Shown here piece by piece: positions 7,458 to 14,372 of a DNA stretch of 22,952 nucleotides. The notes beneath the pieces were generated by a model, which saw only the letters and a list, made by a program, of their open reading frames with translations, was not told the origin of the DNA and did not search any database. The translations under genes and the position numbers were made by a program. Numbering within the stretch: position 1 is the first letter of the stretch; the number at the start of each line of letters is the position of its first letter. This stretch comes from an uncultured Prevotella sp. GTDB taxonomy: Bacteria > Bacteroidota > Bacteroidia > Bacteroidales > Bacteroidaceae. The DNA lies in assembly GCA_900553595.1 (NCBI GenBank), contig USEC01000032.1:1-22952 (forward strand), in the 5' to 3' direction.

Positions 7458-7988
7458 ATGTGTAGTTCAGATATACTGAAGATAGATTTGAAGGAGTTGG
7501 AAGAGGGGCTGACCGCCCTTGAATTCAACCTCGGCGACGCATGGTTCCAAAGCCTTGAAGAGGCGGAAATCAAGCGTGGCGATATTTGCGTGTCTGCCAG
7601 TGTGCACCGCACTGAGAACTATTTCAATATCGATTTCCACATTGAAGGCAAGGCGGTTGTGCCTTGCGACATCTGCCTCGACGACATGGAACAGCCCATC
7701 TGCTGCGACAACCGCCTTGTGGCAAAGTTTGGAGAAGAATATTCCGAGGATGACGACCTCGTCACCGTGGCTGAGAGCGACGGCGTTCTCGACCTGACTT
7801 GGTTCGTCTATGAATTTATAGCACTCAACATTCCCATTAAGCATGTGCATGCACCTGGAAAATGCAACCCTGCGATGATAAAGACTCTTGAAGAGTATTC
7901 AGCTACCCGAAGTAGTGATGCGGATGAAGAGGCGATAGATCCCCGTTGGAGTGGATTAGAAAAATTAAAAACAATAATTAAAGATTAA
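7458..7988 (+). CDS. yceD: YceD/DUF177 family protein
   Basis: DUF177 proteins are linked to 23S rRNA accumulation in bacteria and are typically encoded just before rpmF, as here (6 bases apart). The protein has 176 aa from the chosen start. VPCDICLDDMEQPICC carries the conserved CxxC-type cysteine cluster, and acidic stretches (EEYSEDDD) and the LDLTWFVYEFIALNIPIKH segment are family hallmarks. A frame open from 7341 would add 39 residues, but that extension covers the promoter, and family members begin close to the xIDLKxL motif. ATG 7458 is therefore preferred. It is the first gene of an operon with rpmF and fabH. Confidence 0.85.
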   Translation: MCSSDILKIDLKELEEGLTALEFNLGDAWFQSLEEAEIKRGDICVSASVHRTENYFNIDFHIEGKAVVPCDICLDDMEQPICCDNRLVAKFGEEYSEDDDLVTVAESDGVLDLTWFVYEFIALNIPIKHVHAPGKCNPAMIKTLEEYSATRSSDADEEAIDPRWSGLEKLKTIIKD

Positions 7989-7994
7989 AGAAAA

Positions 7995-8180
7995 ATGGCA
8001 CATCCTAAAAGAAGACAGTCGAAGACTCGTACCCTCAAAAGAAGAACTCATGATAAGGCAGTAGCCCCCACATTGGCAGTATGCCCTAACTGTGGCGCTT
8101 ATTACGTTTACCACACTGTATGCGCAACCTGCGGTTACTATCGTGGTAAGGTGGCTATCGTGAAGGAAGTTGCTGAATAA
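7995..8180 (+). CDS. rpmF: 50S ribosomal protein bL32
   Basis: A large-subunit ribosomal protein of 61 aa, full length. It begins MAHPKRRQSKTRT, the typical N terminus, and has a C4 zinc ribbon (CPNC at 30-33, CATC at 43-46), so this is the zinc-binding form rather than the C-minus paralogue. It lies 6 bases after yceD and 6 bases before fabH, all in one operon. Confidence 0.97.
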   Translation: MAHPKRRQSKTRTLKRRTHDKAVAPTLAVCPNCGAYYVYHTVCATCGYYRGKVAIVKEVAE

Positions 8181-8186
8181 TAACGC

Positions 8187-9203
8187 ATGGGTAAGATAAA
8201 CGCAGTAATCACCGGCGTTGGCGGCTATGTGCCCGACTATATCCTCAACAACGAGGAGTTGGCGCGTATGGTCGATACCAGCGACGAGTGGATTATGACG
8301 CGCGTAGGTATTAAGGAGCGCCATATCCTCACAGAGGAAGGTCTCGGTACAAGCTACATGGCACGCAAGGCTGCCAAGCAGTTGCTCCGCAAGACCGGTT
8401 GCGACCCTGACACCATTGACGCGCTTATCGTCACTACAACTACCCCCGACTACAAATTCCCCTCCACTGCATCAATCGTTCTTGGCAAGCTTGGTTTGAA
8501 GAATGCCTTTGCTTTCGACTTTGAGGCAGCATGCTGCGGATTCCTTTATTCGCTTGATGTGGCCGCTTCGATGATTCAGAGCGGACGCTACAAGAAGATT
8601 ATCGTCATCGGTGCCGACAAGATGTCGTCGCTCATCGACTATAAGGATCGCGCCACCTGCGTGCTCTTCGGCGACGGAGCCGGTGCAGTGCTTGTGGAAG
8701 CAACGGAAGAGGAGAATGTGGGCGTGCAGAATTCTTATCTGCGTACCGATGGCATCGGCCTGCCGTTCCTTCACATGAAGGCTGGTGGTTCTGTCTGCCC
8801 CGCATCCCATTTCACCGTCGATCACCGTCTGCACTACCTCTATCAGGAGGGTCGTACAGTGTTCCGCTATGCTGTTACCAATATGGGTGACGATGTGGCT
8901 GAGATACTGAAGCGCAACGAACTTACTACCGACGATGTGGATTGGGTGATACCCCACGAGGCCAACCTCCGCATTATCGAGGCTGTAGCGAAACGCATCA
9001 ATCTGCCGCTCGAAAAGGTAGTTGTGAACATACAGCATTACGGCAATACAAGTGCTGCCACAATTCCTTTGGCAATGTGGGATCACGAAAAGCATTTGAA
9101 GAAGGGTGACAACATCATCTTCACCGCTTTCGGAGCCGGTTTCGTTCACGGAGCTTCATTCTACAAGTGGGCTTACGATGGTGCTTCTGTAGCAGAAAAA
9201 TAA
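8187..9203 (+). CDS. fabH: 3-oxoacyl-ACP synthase III (FabH)
   Basis: It starts fatty-acid synthesis by condensing acetyl-CoA (or branched acyl-CoA primers) with malonyl-ACP. The protein has 338 aa, the usual length. The thiolase-fold catalytic triad is visible: C116 in EAACCGF, H257 in PHEANLR and N287 in YGNTSAA, with the H-N spacing of 30 found in E. coli FabH. The classical yceD-rpmF-plsX-fabH order lacks plsX here. The gene is followed by a strong terminator at 9259-9299. Start ATG at 8187 is 6 bases after rpmF and leaves the N terminus at the expected position. Confidence 0.96.
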   Translation: MGKINAVITGVGGYVPDYILNNEELARMVDTSDEWIMTRVGIKERHILTEEGLGTSYMARKAAKQLLRKTGCDPDTIDALIVTTTTPDYKFPSTASIVLGKLGLKNAFAFDFEAACCGFLYSLDVAASMIQSGRYKKIIVIGADKMSSLIDYKDRATCVLFGDGAGAVLVEATEEENVGVQNSYLRTDGIGLPFLHMKAGGSVCPASHFTVDHRLHYLYQEGRTVFRYAVTNMGDDVAEILKRNELTTDDVDWVIPHEANLRIIEAVAKRINLPLEKVVVNIQHYGNTSAATIPLAMWDHEKHLKKGDNIIFTAFGAGFVHGASFYKWAYDGASVAEK

Positions 9204-9258
9204 GAAATAAGGTTTCCTTTGTCCGGAGTTTGCATCCGGTATAGGAACAAAAAAATAA

Positions 9259-9299
9259 GAGGTGAATTCCGCTTTTGTGGGATTCACCTCTTTTTTTGT
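9259..9299 (+). terminator. Intrinsic terminator after fabH
   Basis: GAGGTGAATTCC (9259-9270) pairs with GGGATTCACCTC (9279-9290) with one G-U pair and an 8-base loop, followed by a T-run (9291-9297). An A-run before the stem would let it act in reverse too. Confidence 0.92.
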
Positions 9300-9492
9300 T
9301 TTGTCGTGAGGATGTGTTGAAAACTGAAAATATCGTCAGTCAGACTTCGTCTGAAGTTAAGAGAAAAGTAACGGACGATAGCACAACTTGTTGAAAGAAG
9401 GTGCTAATGACCGTTGTCTTTCATCCGCGTAGGTTGATACGCTCCCCAATGGTTTCTGCTGATTCCTGCCCTGATACACTTTCAGGAAAGAG

Positions 9493-9888
9493 TCAGCGCA
9501 GCATCCAGTTGCCTTGGTGCTCTATCATGGGCACCACCACCTCCTCTTTGGTTCCGTCGCCGAAGTGCATTATCAGGAAAGCGTGACCTGTATGGTGTGC
9601 GGTGTCGGCTTTTGCGCTGGCAAGACTGATGCTTTTCAGTCCCTTGTGCTGCTCCTTCATCACGCCGGCGAACATCTTGGCGTTGGTGATGAGCTGCTCG
9701 CGATAGCTGCCGGGGATGCTGTCAGGCTGGTAGAAACCGTCCACGTATGCATCGTATTTTCCTTCAATGAGGTAACCGTAATATATCTTTGCGGCATTGC
9801 CCATCACTTCATTGGGATTGATTTGCTTTTTCTCACACGCTGCAAGCATAAGTAGTGCTACGGCGGACAGGACTATTTTTCTTTTCAT
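9493..9888 (-). CDS. Small predicted lipoprotein, DUF4878/NTF2-like
   Basis: The protein has 131 aa. It has a type II signal peptide with lipobox LAAC, the lipidated cysteine being C18, so it is anchored in the inner or outer membrane facing the periplasm or surface. The remainder has YYGYLIEGKYDAYVDGFY and a final beta-rich stretch ending GNWMLR, a pattern I associate with NTF2-like lipoproteins of the DUF4878 type in Bacteroidetes. That family link is from memory and not certain. It lies downstream of der on the same strand, separated by the inverted repeat at 9903-9967 whose U-tract ends 12 bases before this ATG, so it is either read through from der or has a promoter inside that repeat. 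Function unknown. Confidence 0.75.
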   Translation of the reverse strand: MKRKIVLSAVALLMLAACEKKQINPNEVMGNAAKIYYGYLIEGKYDAYVDGFYQPDSIPGSYREQLITNAKMFAGVMKEQHKGLKSISLASAKADTAHHTGHAFLIMHFGDGTKEEVVVPMIEHQGNWMLR

Positions 9889-9899
9889 TTTAATTTATG

Positions 9900-9967
9900 A
9901 AAAAGGGTGTGTAAAACGGATTTTTATTAAAGTTCCAAAGAAATCGATTCCATTTTTACACACCCTT
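9900..9967 (-). terminator. der terminator: 14 bp inverted repeat with long interior
   Basis: AAGGGTGTGTAAAA (9903-9916) is the exact reverse complement of 9954-9967, with a 37-base interior. On the minus strand the stem is followed by a T-run (9904-9900). The interior holds TTTCTTTG (9943-9936, minus), one base off a -7 box, which could start the lipoprotein mRNA inside the hairpin. Confidence 0.7.
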
Positions 9968-9983
9968 ATGTTATGTTCCTTTT

Positions 9984-11297
9984 TTATTTCTGACGGATGA
10001 AGATGTTTATCGGGCATCCGTGCAGTTCCCAGTTGTCCCTTATCTTGTTTTCGAGGAAACGGCGGTAAGGCTCTTTCACATACTGCGGCAGGTTGGCGTA
10101 GAACACGAACGACGGTATCTGCGTGTTGGGAAGCTGTGTGCAGTACTTTATTTTGATGTACTTTCCCTTTGTTGATGGTGGCGGATAAGCCTCGATGAGC
10201 GGCAGCATCACCTCGTTGAGCTTTGATGTTCCGATGTGTGCCTTGCGGTTCTGATATACCTGCTTGGCAGTTTCGAGCACCTTGAAGATGCGCTGTTTCG
10301 TTATTGCCGAAGCGAAGATGATGGGGAAGTCCACGAACGGAGCCATGCGTTGGCGTATGGCGTTCTCGAATGTCTTTATCACCGCCTGGTCCTTGTTCTC
10401 CACGAGGTCCCATTTGTTCACGACCACTACGAGCGACTTGTTGTTGCGCTGTATGAGTTGGAATATGTTCATGTCCTGCGCTTCGATGCCTCGTGTGGCG
10501 TCTATCATGAGGATGCACACGTCCGAGTTTTCTATCGCTCTGATCGAGCGCATCACCGAATAGAATTCCAGGTCTTCCGACACCTTGTTCTTTCGGCGTA
10601 TTCCCGCGGTATCGACGAGGTAGAAGTCGAATCCGAATTTGTCGAATCGTGTGTATATGGAGTCGCGTGTCGTTCCTGCGATTTCGGTCACGATGTTACG
10701 CTCTTCGCCTATGAATGCGTTGATGATGCTGCTCTTTCCGGCGTTGGGTCGTCCCACTACGGCGAAGCGTGGGATGCCGTCCTCTACCGTTTCGCCCTTG
10801 TCGGAGGGCATTTTCGAGAGCACGAGGTCGAGCAGGTCGCCCGTGCCGCTTCCCGTTGCCGACGAGATGCACTGCGGTTCACCCAGTCCGAGCGCGTAGA
10901 ACTCCGCAGCGTCGTATATCTGGTCGTTGTTGTCGGTCTTGTTGGCTACGAGGATTACGGGTAGTTTCGTGCGTCGCAGGATTTGTGCCACATCCTCGTC
11001 CCAGTCGGTAAGACCCGTCTGTACATCCACGAGGAAGAGCACGAGGTCGGCCTCTTCCGTTGCCACAATCACCTGTTTGCGTATGGCGTCCTCGAAGATG
11101 TCGTCGGATTTCACTACCCATCCTCCGGTATCTACCACCGAGAATTCGCGTCCGTTCCATTCGCACTTGCCGTACTGGCGGTCGCGTGTCGTGCCTGCCG
11201 TATCGCTGACAATGGCCTGACGCGTCTTGGTCAGGCGGTTGAAAAGTGTGGATTTGCCCACGTTCGGGCGTCCCACTATTGCTACTAAGTTTGGCAT
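9984..11297 (-). CDS. der: Ribosome biogenesis GTPase Der (EngA)
   Basis: An essential 50S assembly factor. The protein has 437 aa with two GTPase domains in tandem, unique to this family. Domain 1: P-loop GRPNVGKST at 9-17, DTGG at 56-59, NKTD at 119-122. Domain 2: P-loop GRPNAGKSS at 182-190, DTAG at 229-232, NKWD at 294-297. The C-terminal KH-like domain covers about 350-437. It starts 45 bases after the stop of era with no terminator between, so era-der is one operon. The operon faces fabH, whereas in other Bacteroidales I recall fabH-era-der on one strand. Confidence 0.97.
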   Translation of the reverse strand: MPNLVAIVGRPNVGKSTLFNRLTKTRQAIVSDTAGTTRDRQYGKCEWNGREFSVVDTGGWVVKSDDIFEDAIRKQVIVATEEADLVLFLVDVQTGLTDWDEDVAQILRRTKLPVILVANKTDNNDQIYDAAEFYALGLGEPQCISSATGSGTGDLLDLVLSKMPSDKGETVEDGIPRFAVVGRPNAGKSSIINAFIGEERNIVTEIAGTTRDSIYTRFDKFGFDFYLVDTAGIRRKNKVSEDLEFYSVMRSIRAIENSDVCILMIDATRGIEAQDMNIFQLIQRNNKSLVVVVNKWDLVENKDQAVIKTFENAIRQRMAPFVDFPIIFASAITKQRIFKVLETAKQVYQNRKAHIGTSKLNEVMLPLIEAYPPPSTKGKYIKIKYCTQLPNTQIPSFVFYANLPQYVKEPYRRFLENKIRDNWELHGCPINIFIRQK

Positions 11298-11342
11298 ATT
11301 CTGTTTTTTGTTTTCTTGTTTTGAATGTTTGCTGCCCGGTTT

Positions 11343-12224
11343 TTATTCCGGGTTGTAGCCGAAGTTGTCGAGTTCGCGCTTGTTGCTCCGCCAGTCCTTG
11401 TCCACTTTTACGAATGTTTCAAGGAATATGCTCTTGCCGAAGAACTTCTCAAGCGACTTGCGTGCTTCCGTGGACATCTTCTTCAGCGCCACGCCCTGGT
11501 GTCCGATGATGATGCCTTTCTGCGTGTCGCGTTCCACATATATCACGGCGTGTATGCGTATGCGCTTCTCTTCCTCCTTGAATTCATCCACTTTCACCTC
11601 CACCGAGTAGGGTATTTCCTTGTCGTAGTAGAGCAGGATCTTCTCTCTTATTATTTCCGAGACGAAGAATCGTGCCGGTTTGTCGGTGAGCTGGTCCTTG
11701 TCGAAGAACGGCGGCGAGTCTGGCAAAAGTTCCTTTATGCGCTTCATTAGTATCTCTGTGCCGAACTTGTTCTGTGCCGAGATGGGCAGGATTTCGGCGT
11801 CGGGGAGCAGTGTGTGCCATTTCTCCACTATGTCGCCGAGCTTTTTCTGGTCGGTCTGGTCAATCTTATTAATGAGCAAGAGTACGGGAATGGTCATCTT
11901 GCGCACCTTTTCCAGGAAGTCCATGTTCTTCTCCGGGTTCTCTATCACATCGGTGACATAGAGCAGAATGTCAGCATCCTGCAATGCCGACTCTGAGAAG
12001 GCGAGCATCGACTCCTGCAGTTTGTAGTTGGGTTTGAGCACTCCCGGCGTGTCGGAGAACACTATCTGCGCATCGTCGCTATTGACGATGCCCATGATTC
12101 TGTGGCGTGTTGTCTGCGCCTTGAATGTGGCGATGCTTATGCGTTCGCCCACGAGTTGGTTCATGAGTGTCGATTTTCCCACGTTGGGGTTACCCACGAT
12201 ATTTACGAATCCTGCTTTGTGCAT
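11343..12224 (-). CDS. era: GTPase Era
   Basis: A GTPase that binds the 3' end of 16S rRNA in 30S maturation. The protein has 293 aa from the chosen start. The P-loop GNPNVGKST is at 11-19, with switch text FKAQTTRHR, DTPG and NKID following. The C-terminal KH domain includes GIIIGHQGVALKKM, which binds the anti-Shine-Dalgarno region. The frame is open from 12305, but the TAACTTTG box at 12252-12259 (minus) lies inside that extension, and Era proteins begin right before the P-loop strand, so MHKAGF at 12224 is the start. First gene of the era-der operon. Confidence 0.95.
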   Translation of the reverse strand: MHKAGFVNIVGNPNVGKSTLMNQLVGERISIATFKAQTTRHRIMGIVNSDDAQIVFSDTPGVLKPNYKLQESMLAFSESALQDADILLYVTDVIENPEKNMDFLEKVRKMTIPVLLLINKIDQTDQKKLGDIVEKWHTLLPDAEILPISAQNKFGTEILMKRIKELLPDSPPFFDKDQLTDKPARFFVSEIIREKILLYYDKEIPYSVEVKVDEFKEEEKRIRIHAVIYVERDTQKGIIIGHQGVALKKMSTEARKSLEKFFGKSIFLETFVKVDKDWRSNKRELDNFGYNPE

Positions 12225-12251
12225 GTGAGTTGGAAATGATGTTTTAATATG

Positions 12252-12259
12252 CAAAGTTA
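12252..12259 (-). promoter_or_regulatory. -7 box of era
   Basis: TAACTTTG on the minus strand, 27 bases before the era ATG at 12224. A TTTG exists upstream but at 12 bases instead of about 20, so the -33 element is weak. Confidence 0.5.
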
Positions 12260-12325
12260 GTGATTTTTTGCCAAATTCAGTTGCGTAAATATGTGAAATG
12301 CGCATATTTGCGCCGTCAGGGCATG

Positions 12326-12357
12326 AAAAAAGCCGTGCTGCATGGGCGGTACGGCTT
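12326..12357 (-). terminator. Intrinsic terminator of the small transcript unit (and possibly mlaEF)
   Basis: On the minus strand AAGCCGT (12357-12351) pairs with ACGGCTT (12336-12330), followed by a T-run of six (12331-12326). Confidence 0.7.
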
Positions 12358-12385
12358 AAATGCTGGGGTTGTTTTTTGTCTTTTT

Positions 12386-12454
12386 CTATTCTTTGAGTAG
12401 GCTAATAATGTCTGCGGATGCCCGTCCGGGTGTCCTTGTCCAGACTCTTTTCAT
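12386..12454 (-). CDS. Candidate small protein of 22 aa in its own transcription unit
   Basis: The ORF begins MKRVWTR and ends SLLKE, with ATG at 12454 and TAG at 12388-12386. It lies about 47 bases after the predicted start of a transcript made from the good promoter at 12508-12539, and its stop is about 30 bases before the terminator stem at 12357-12330. The peptide is basic at its N terminus, with a short amphipathic C-terminal stretch (ADIISLLKE). It has no recognised family and no strong ribosome-binding site. The transcript could instead be a non-coding RNA: GTCTG and CAGAC within the ORF can pair around a CCCG/GGG hairpin. Confidence 0.4.
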   Translation of the reverse strand: MKRVWTRTPGRASADIISLLKE

Positions 12455-12507
12455 AAGGATTGATTAGGTTGCGTAGTAGATTTTATCTTTGTTTGTTTTG
12501 ACGCTTA

Positions 12508-12539
12508 CAAAGGTAGTGTAAAATCTTTTCCCTGCAAAA
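12508..12539 (-). promoter_or_regulatory. Promoter of the small transcript unit
   Basis: On the minus strand TTTTG (12539-12535), 19 bases, TACCTTTG (12515-12508). Transcription from about 12501 to the terminator at 12326 gives an RNA of about 175 bases that contains no annotated gene. Confidence 0.65.
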
Positions 12540-12602
12540 TTTCCGGCGCATTATTTTCGTATTTAAACGCCTTTGTCACCGTTTCGCAACAGCCTTATCC
12601 GT

Positions 12603-13388
12603 TTATTCCTTCTGCTTTTCCTCTCCGTTGTGCTCCATTTCCACCTCTTTCACCTTTCGGAAGAGGTCGGAAGCGAACACGAGGTCGTTGAGGTTCTTGT
12701 TTGTCGAACTCATCACGTCGTCCTTGTTGCCTTGCCATTCCTTTCTTCCCTGATAGATGAAGAGGATGTTTTCGCCTATTCCCATCACCGAGTTCATGTC
12801 GTGTGTGTTGATGATGGTGGTTATGTCATATTCTTTTGTGATTCCGCTGAGCAGTTCGTCGATGACGAGTGAGGTGCGCGGGTCAAGTCCGGAGTTGGGT
12901 TCATCGCAGAAGAGATACTTCGGGTTGAGCACTATTGCGCGTGCTATCGCCACACGTTTCTGCATGCCTCCCGATATTTCGCCGGGATATTTCTGCTGTG
13001 CGTCGATGAGGTTCACGCGGTCGAGGCATTCCTGTGCACGTCGCACACGCTCGCGGTAGTTCATCGTCGAGAACATGTCGAGCGGGAACATCACGTTCTC
13101 AAGCACCGAGAGCGAGTCGAAGAGTGCGGCACTCTGGAATATCATTCCCATTTCGCGGCGCATGTACACCTTTTCTTTCTTGTCCATAGCCACGAAGTTG
13201 CGGCCGTCGTAGAGCACTTCGCCGCTTGTGGGCGTGAGCAGTCCCACGAGGTTTTTCATCAGTACGGTCTTTCCGCTTCCGCTCTGTCCGATGATGAGGT
13301 TGGTCTTTCCGTCCTCGAATGTGGCGTTGATGTCCTTGAGCACTTCCTTGTCGCCGAACGACTTATATAGGTTTTTGACTTCTATCAT
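12603..13388 (-). CDS. mlaF: ABC transporter ATPase, MlaF-like
   Basis: The cytoplasmic ATPase of a phospholipid transporter of the Mla type, which moves lipids between inner and outer membranes. The protein has 261 aa. Walker A GQSGSGKT at 34-41, Q-loop Q85, signature ISGGMQKR at 138-145, Walker B YLFCDEP at 158-164 and the switch histidine H196 in NTHDMNS are all present. The KRVAIARA text and the N-terminal MIEVKNLYKSFG fit MlaF. It lies 67 bases after the permease gene, in the same operon. The C-terminal tail (EVEMEHNGEEKQKE) is charged and variable. Confidence 0.9.
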   Translation of the reverse strand: MIEVKNLYKSFGDKEVLKDINATFEDGKTNLIIGQSGSGKTVLMKNLVGLLTPTSGEVLYDGRNFVAMDKKEKVYMRREMGMIFQSAALFDSLSVLENVMFPLDMFSTMNYRERVRRAQECLDRVNLIDAQQKYPGEISGGMQKRVAIARAIVLNPKYLFCDEPNSGLDPRTSLVIDELLSGITKEYDITTIINTHDMNSVMGIGENILFIYQGRKEWQGNKDDVMSSTNKNLNDLVFASDLFRKVKEVEMEHNGEEKQKE

Positions 13389-13455
13389 GCGTTGTTTGGT
13401 GTTTTCTTTTAAACTAAGTCTTGCACTGTCTTGCCGTGCCTCCTGCCTTGTTCCT

Positions 13456-14202
13456 TTAGCTCAGCAGCTGTGTGAGGAACACGTCGGAGAAGAGTATGAG
13501 CACGCTTGACGACACGACGGCATCCGTACTTGCCTTGCCCACTTCCACTGAACCGCCTTCCACCGTGTAGCCGAAGAAGCTCGACACGCTCGATATGATG
13601 AAGGCGAAGAACAGGCTCTTGATGATACTCATCCACACGAACCACTCGTTGAACGAGTGTTGCAGTCCGAGCGTGAGGTCTTCGGGCGACAGTATGTGTC
13701 CGATGTATGCCGTTCCGTATGCTCCGAGAATGCCGGTGGTGGATGAGAAAATCACGAGGAACGGCATTATCGTCACCAGTGCGAGCACCTTGGGCAGGAT
13801 GAGGTAGCACGCCGAGTTCACGCCCATGATGTCGAGAGCGTCGATCTGTTGCGTCACGCGCATGGTGCCGAGTTCCGATGCGATGTTCGACCCCACCTTT
13901 CCCGCAAGGATGAGACACATGATGCTCGATGAAAACTCAAGCAGCAGAATCTCGCGTGTGGTGTAGCCCGACACCCATCGCGGCATCCACGGGCTTTGGA
14001 TGTTGAGTTTCATCTGGATGCATATCACGGCTCCGATGAAGAACGAGATGAGCAGCACGATTCCGATGGAATCGACACCGAGCGACGACATCTCCTTCAA
14101 ATATTGCTTTACGAACATGCGCATCCTCTCCGGACGCGAAAACGAGCGTCCCATCAGAATGATGTATCGCCCCAGTGTGTTCAAGTATTTTAATATCAGC
14201 AT
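13456..14202 (-). CDS. mlaE: MlaE-family lipid ABC transporter permease
   Basis: An inner-membrane permease that works with MlaF. The protein has 248 aa from the chosen start, with five or so hydrophobic segments. The conserved MlaE core EFSSSIMCLILAGKVGS, then IASELGTMRVTQQIDALDIMG, is the coupling region that contacts the ATPase. The frame is open from 14250, but the -7 box TACTTTTG (14237-14230, minus) lies inside that stretch, so MLILKYL at 14202 is the start. No MCE-domain protein (MlaD) or MlaB follows, so the substrate-binding part must be encoded elsewhere. Confidence 0.9.
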   Translation of the reverse strand: MLILKYLNTLGRYIILMGRSFSRPERMRMFVKQYLKEMSSLGVDSIGIVLLISFFIGAVICIQMKLNIQSPWMPRWVSGYTTREILLLEFSSSIMCLILAGKVGSNIASELGTMRVTQQIDALDIMGVNSACYLILPKVLALVTIMPFLVIFSSTTGILGAYGTAYIGHILSPEDLTLGLQHSFNEWFVWMSIIKSLFFAFIISSVSSFFGYTVEGGSVEVGKASTDAVVSSSVLILFSDVFLTQLLS

Positions 14203-14229
14203 ATTCTGTTTTTGTTCGCTTATTCCGTG

Positions 14230-14237
14230 CAAAAGTA
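14230..14237 (-). promoter_or_regulatory. -7 box of mlaE-mlaF
   Basis: TACTTTTG on the minus strand fits TAnnTTTG and lies 27 bases before the ATG, the same distance as for era. A TTG at 14263-14261 is 23 bases upstream, slightly far. Confidence 0.45.
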
Positions 14238-14333
14238 ACAATAAAAACATGAAAACGGGGCAACGGGCGTGAGAATTTATGTTTTATTTCATGTCAGTGT
14301 GGCGTGAAAAGTGCTAAAAACCATATAAGACAG

Positions 14334-14364
14334 TTGTGCGTAAGCGGAAAAAAGCATAACTTTG
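14334..14364 (+). promoter_or_regulatory. Promoter of lptB
   Basis: TTG (14334-14336), 20 bases, TAACTTTG (14357-14364). The 13-base text TAACTTTGCAACC is shared with the yceD promoter. The nearest in-frame ATG (14373) is only 8 bases past the box. Confidence 0.7.
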
Positions 14365-14372
14365 CAACCGAT

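Larger units (their letters stand above)
12225..12602. other. Intergenic region between era and mlaF
   Basis: 378 bases with no annotated-size gene. On the minus strand, in order from the mlaF side, it holds a promoter (12508-12539), a 22-codon ORF (12386-12454), a terminator (12326-12357) and then the era -7 box (12252-12259). The stretch just after the mlaF stop (12540-12602) shows no U-tract hairpin, so mlaF read-through may also end at 12326. Confidence 0.6.

Noticed and set aside
12326..12505. 6S RNA, tmRNA, SRP RNA or RNase P RNA
   Set aside because: The ends do not pair as in 6S RNA, there is no tRNA-like end or tag ORF, no SRP GGAAG-type loop, and the transcript is too short for RNase P RNA.
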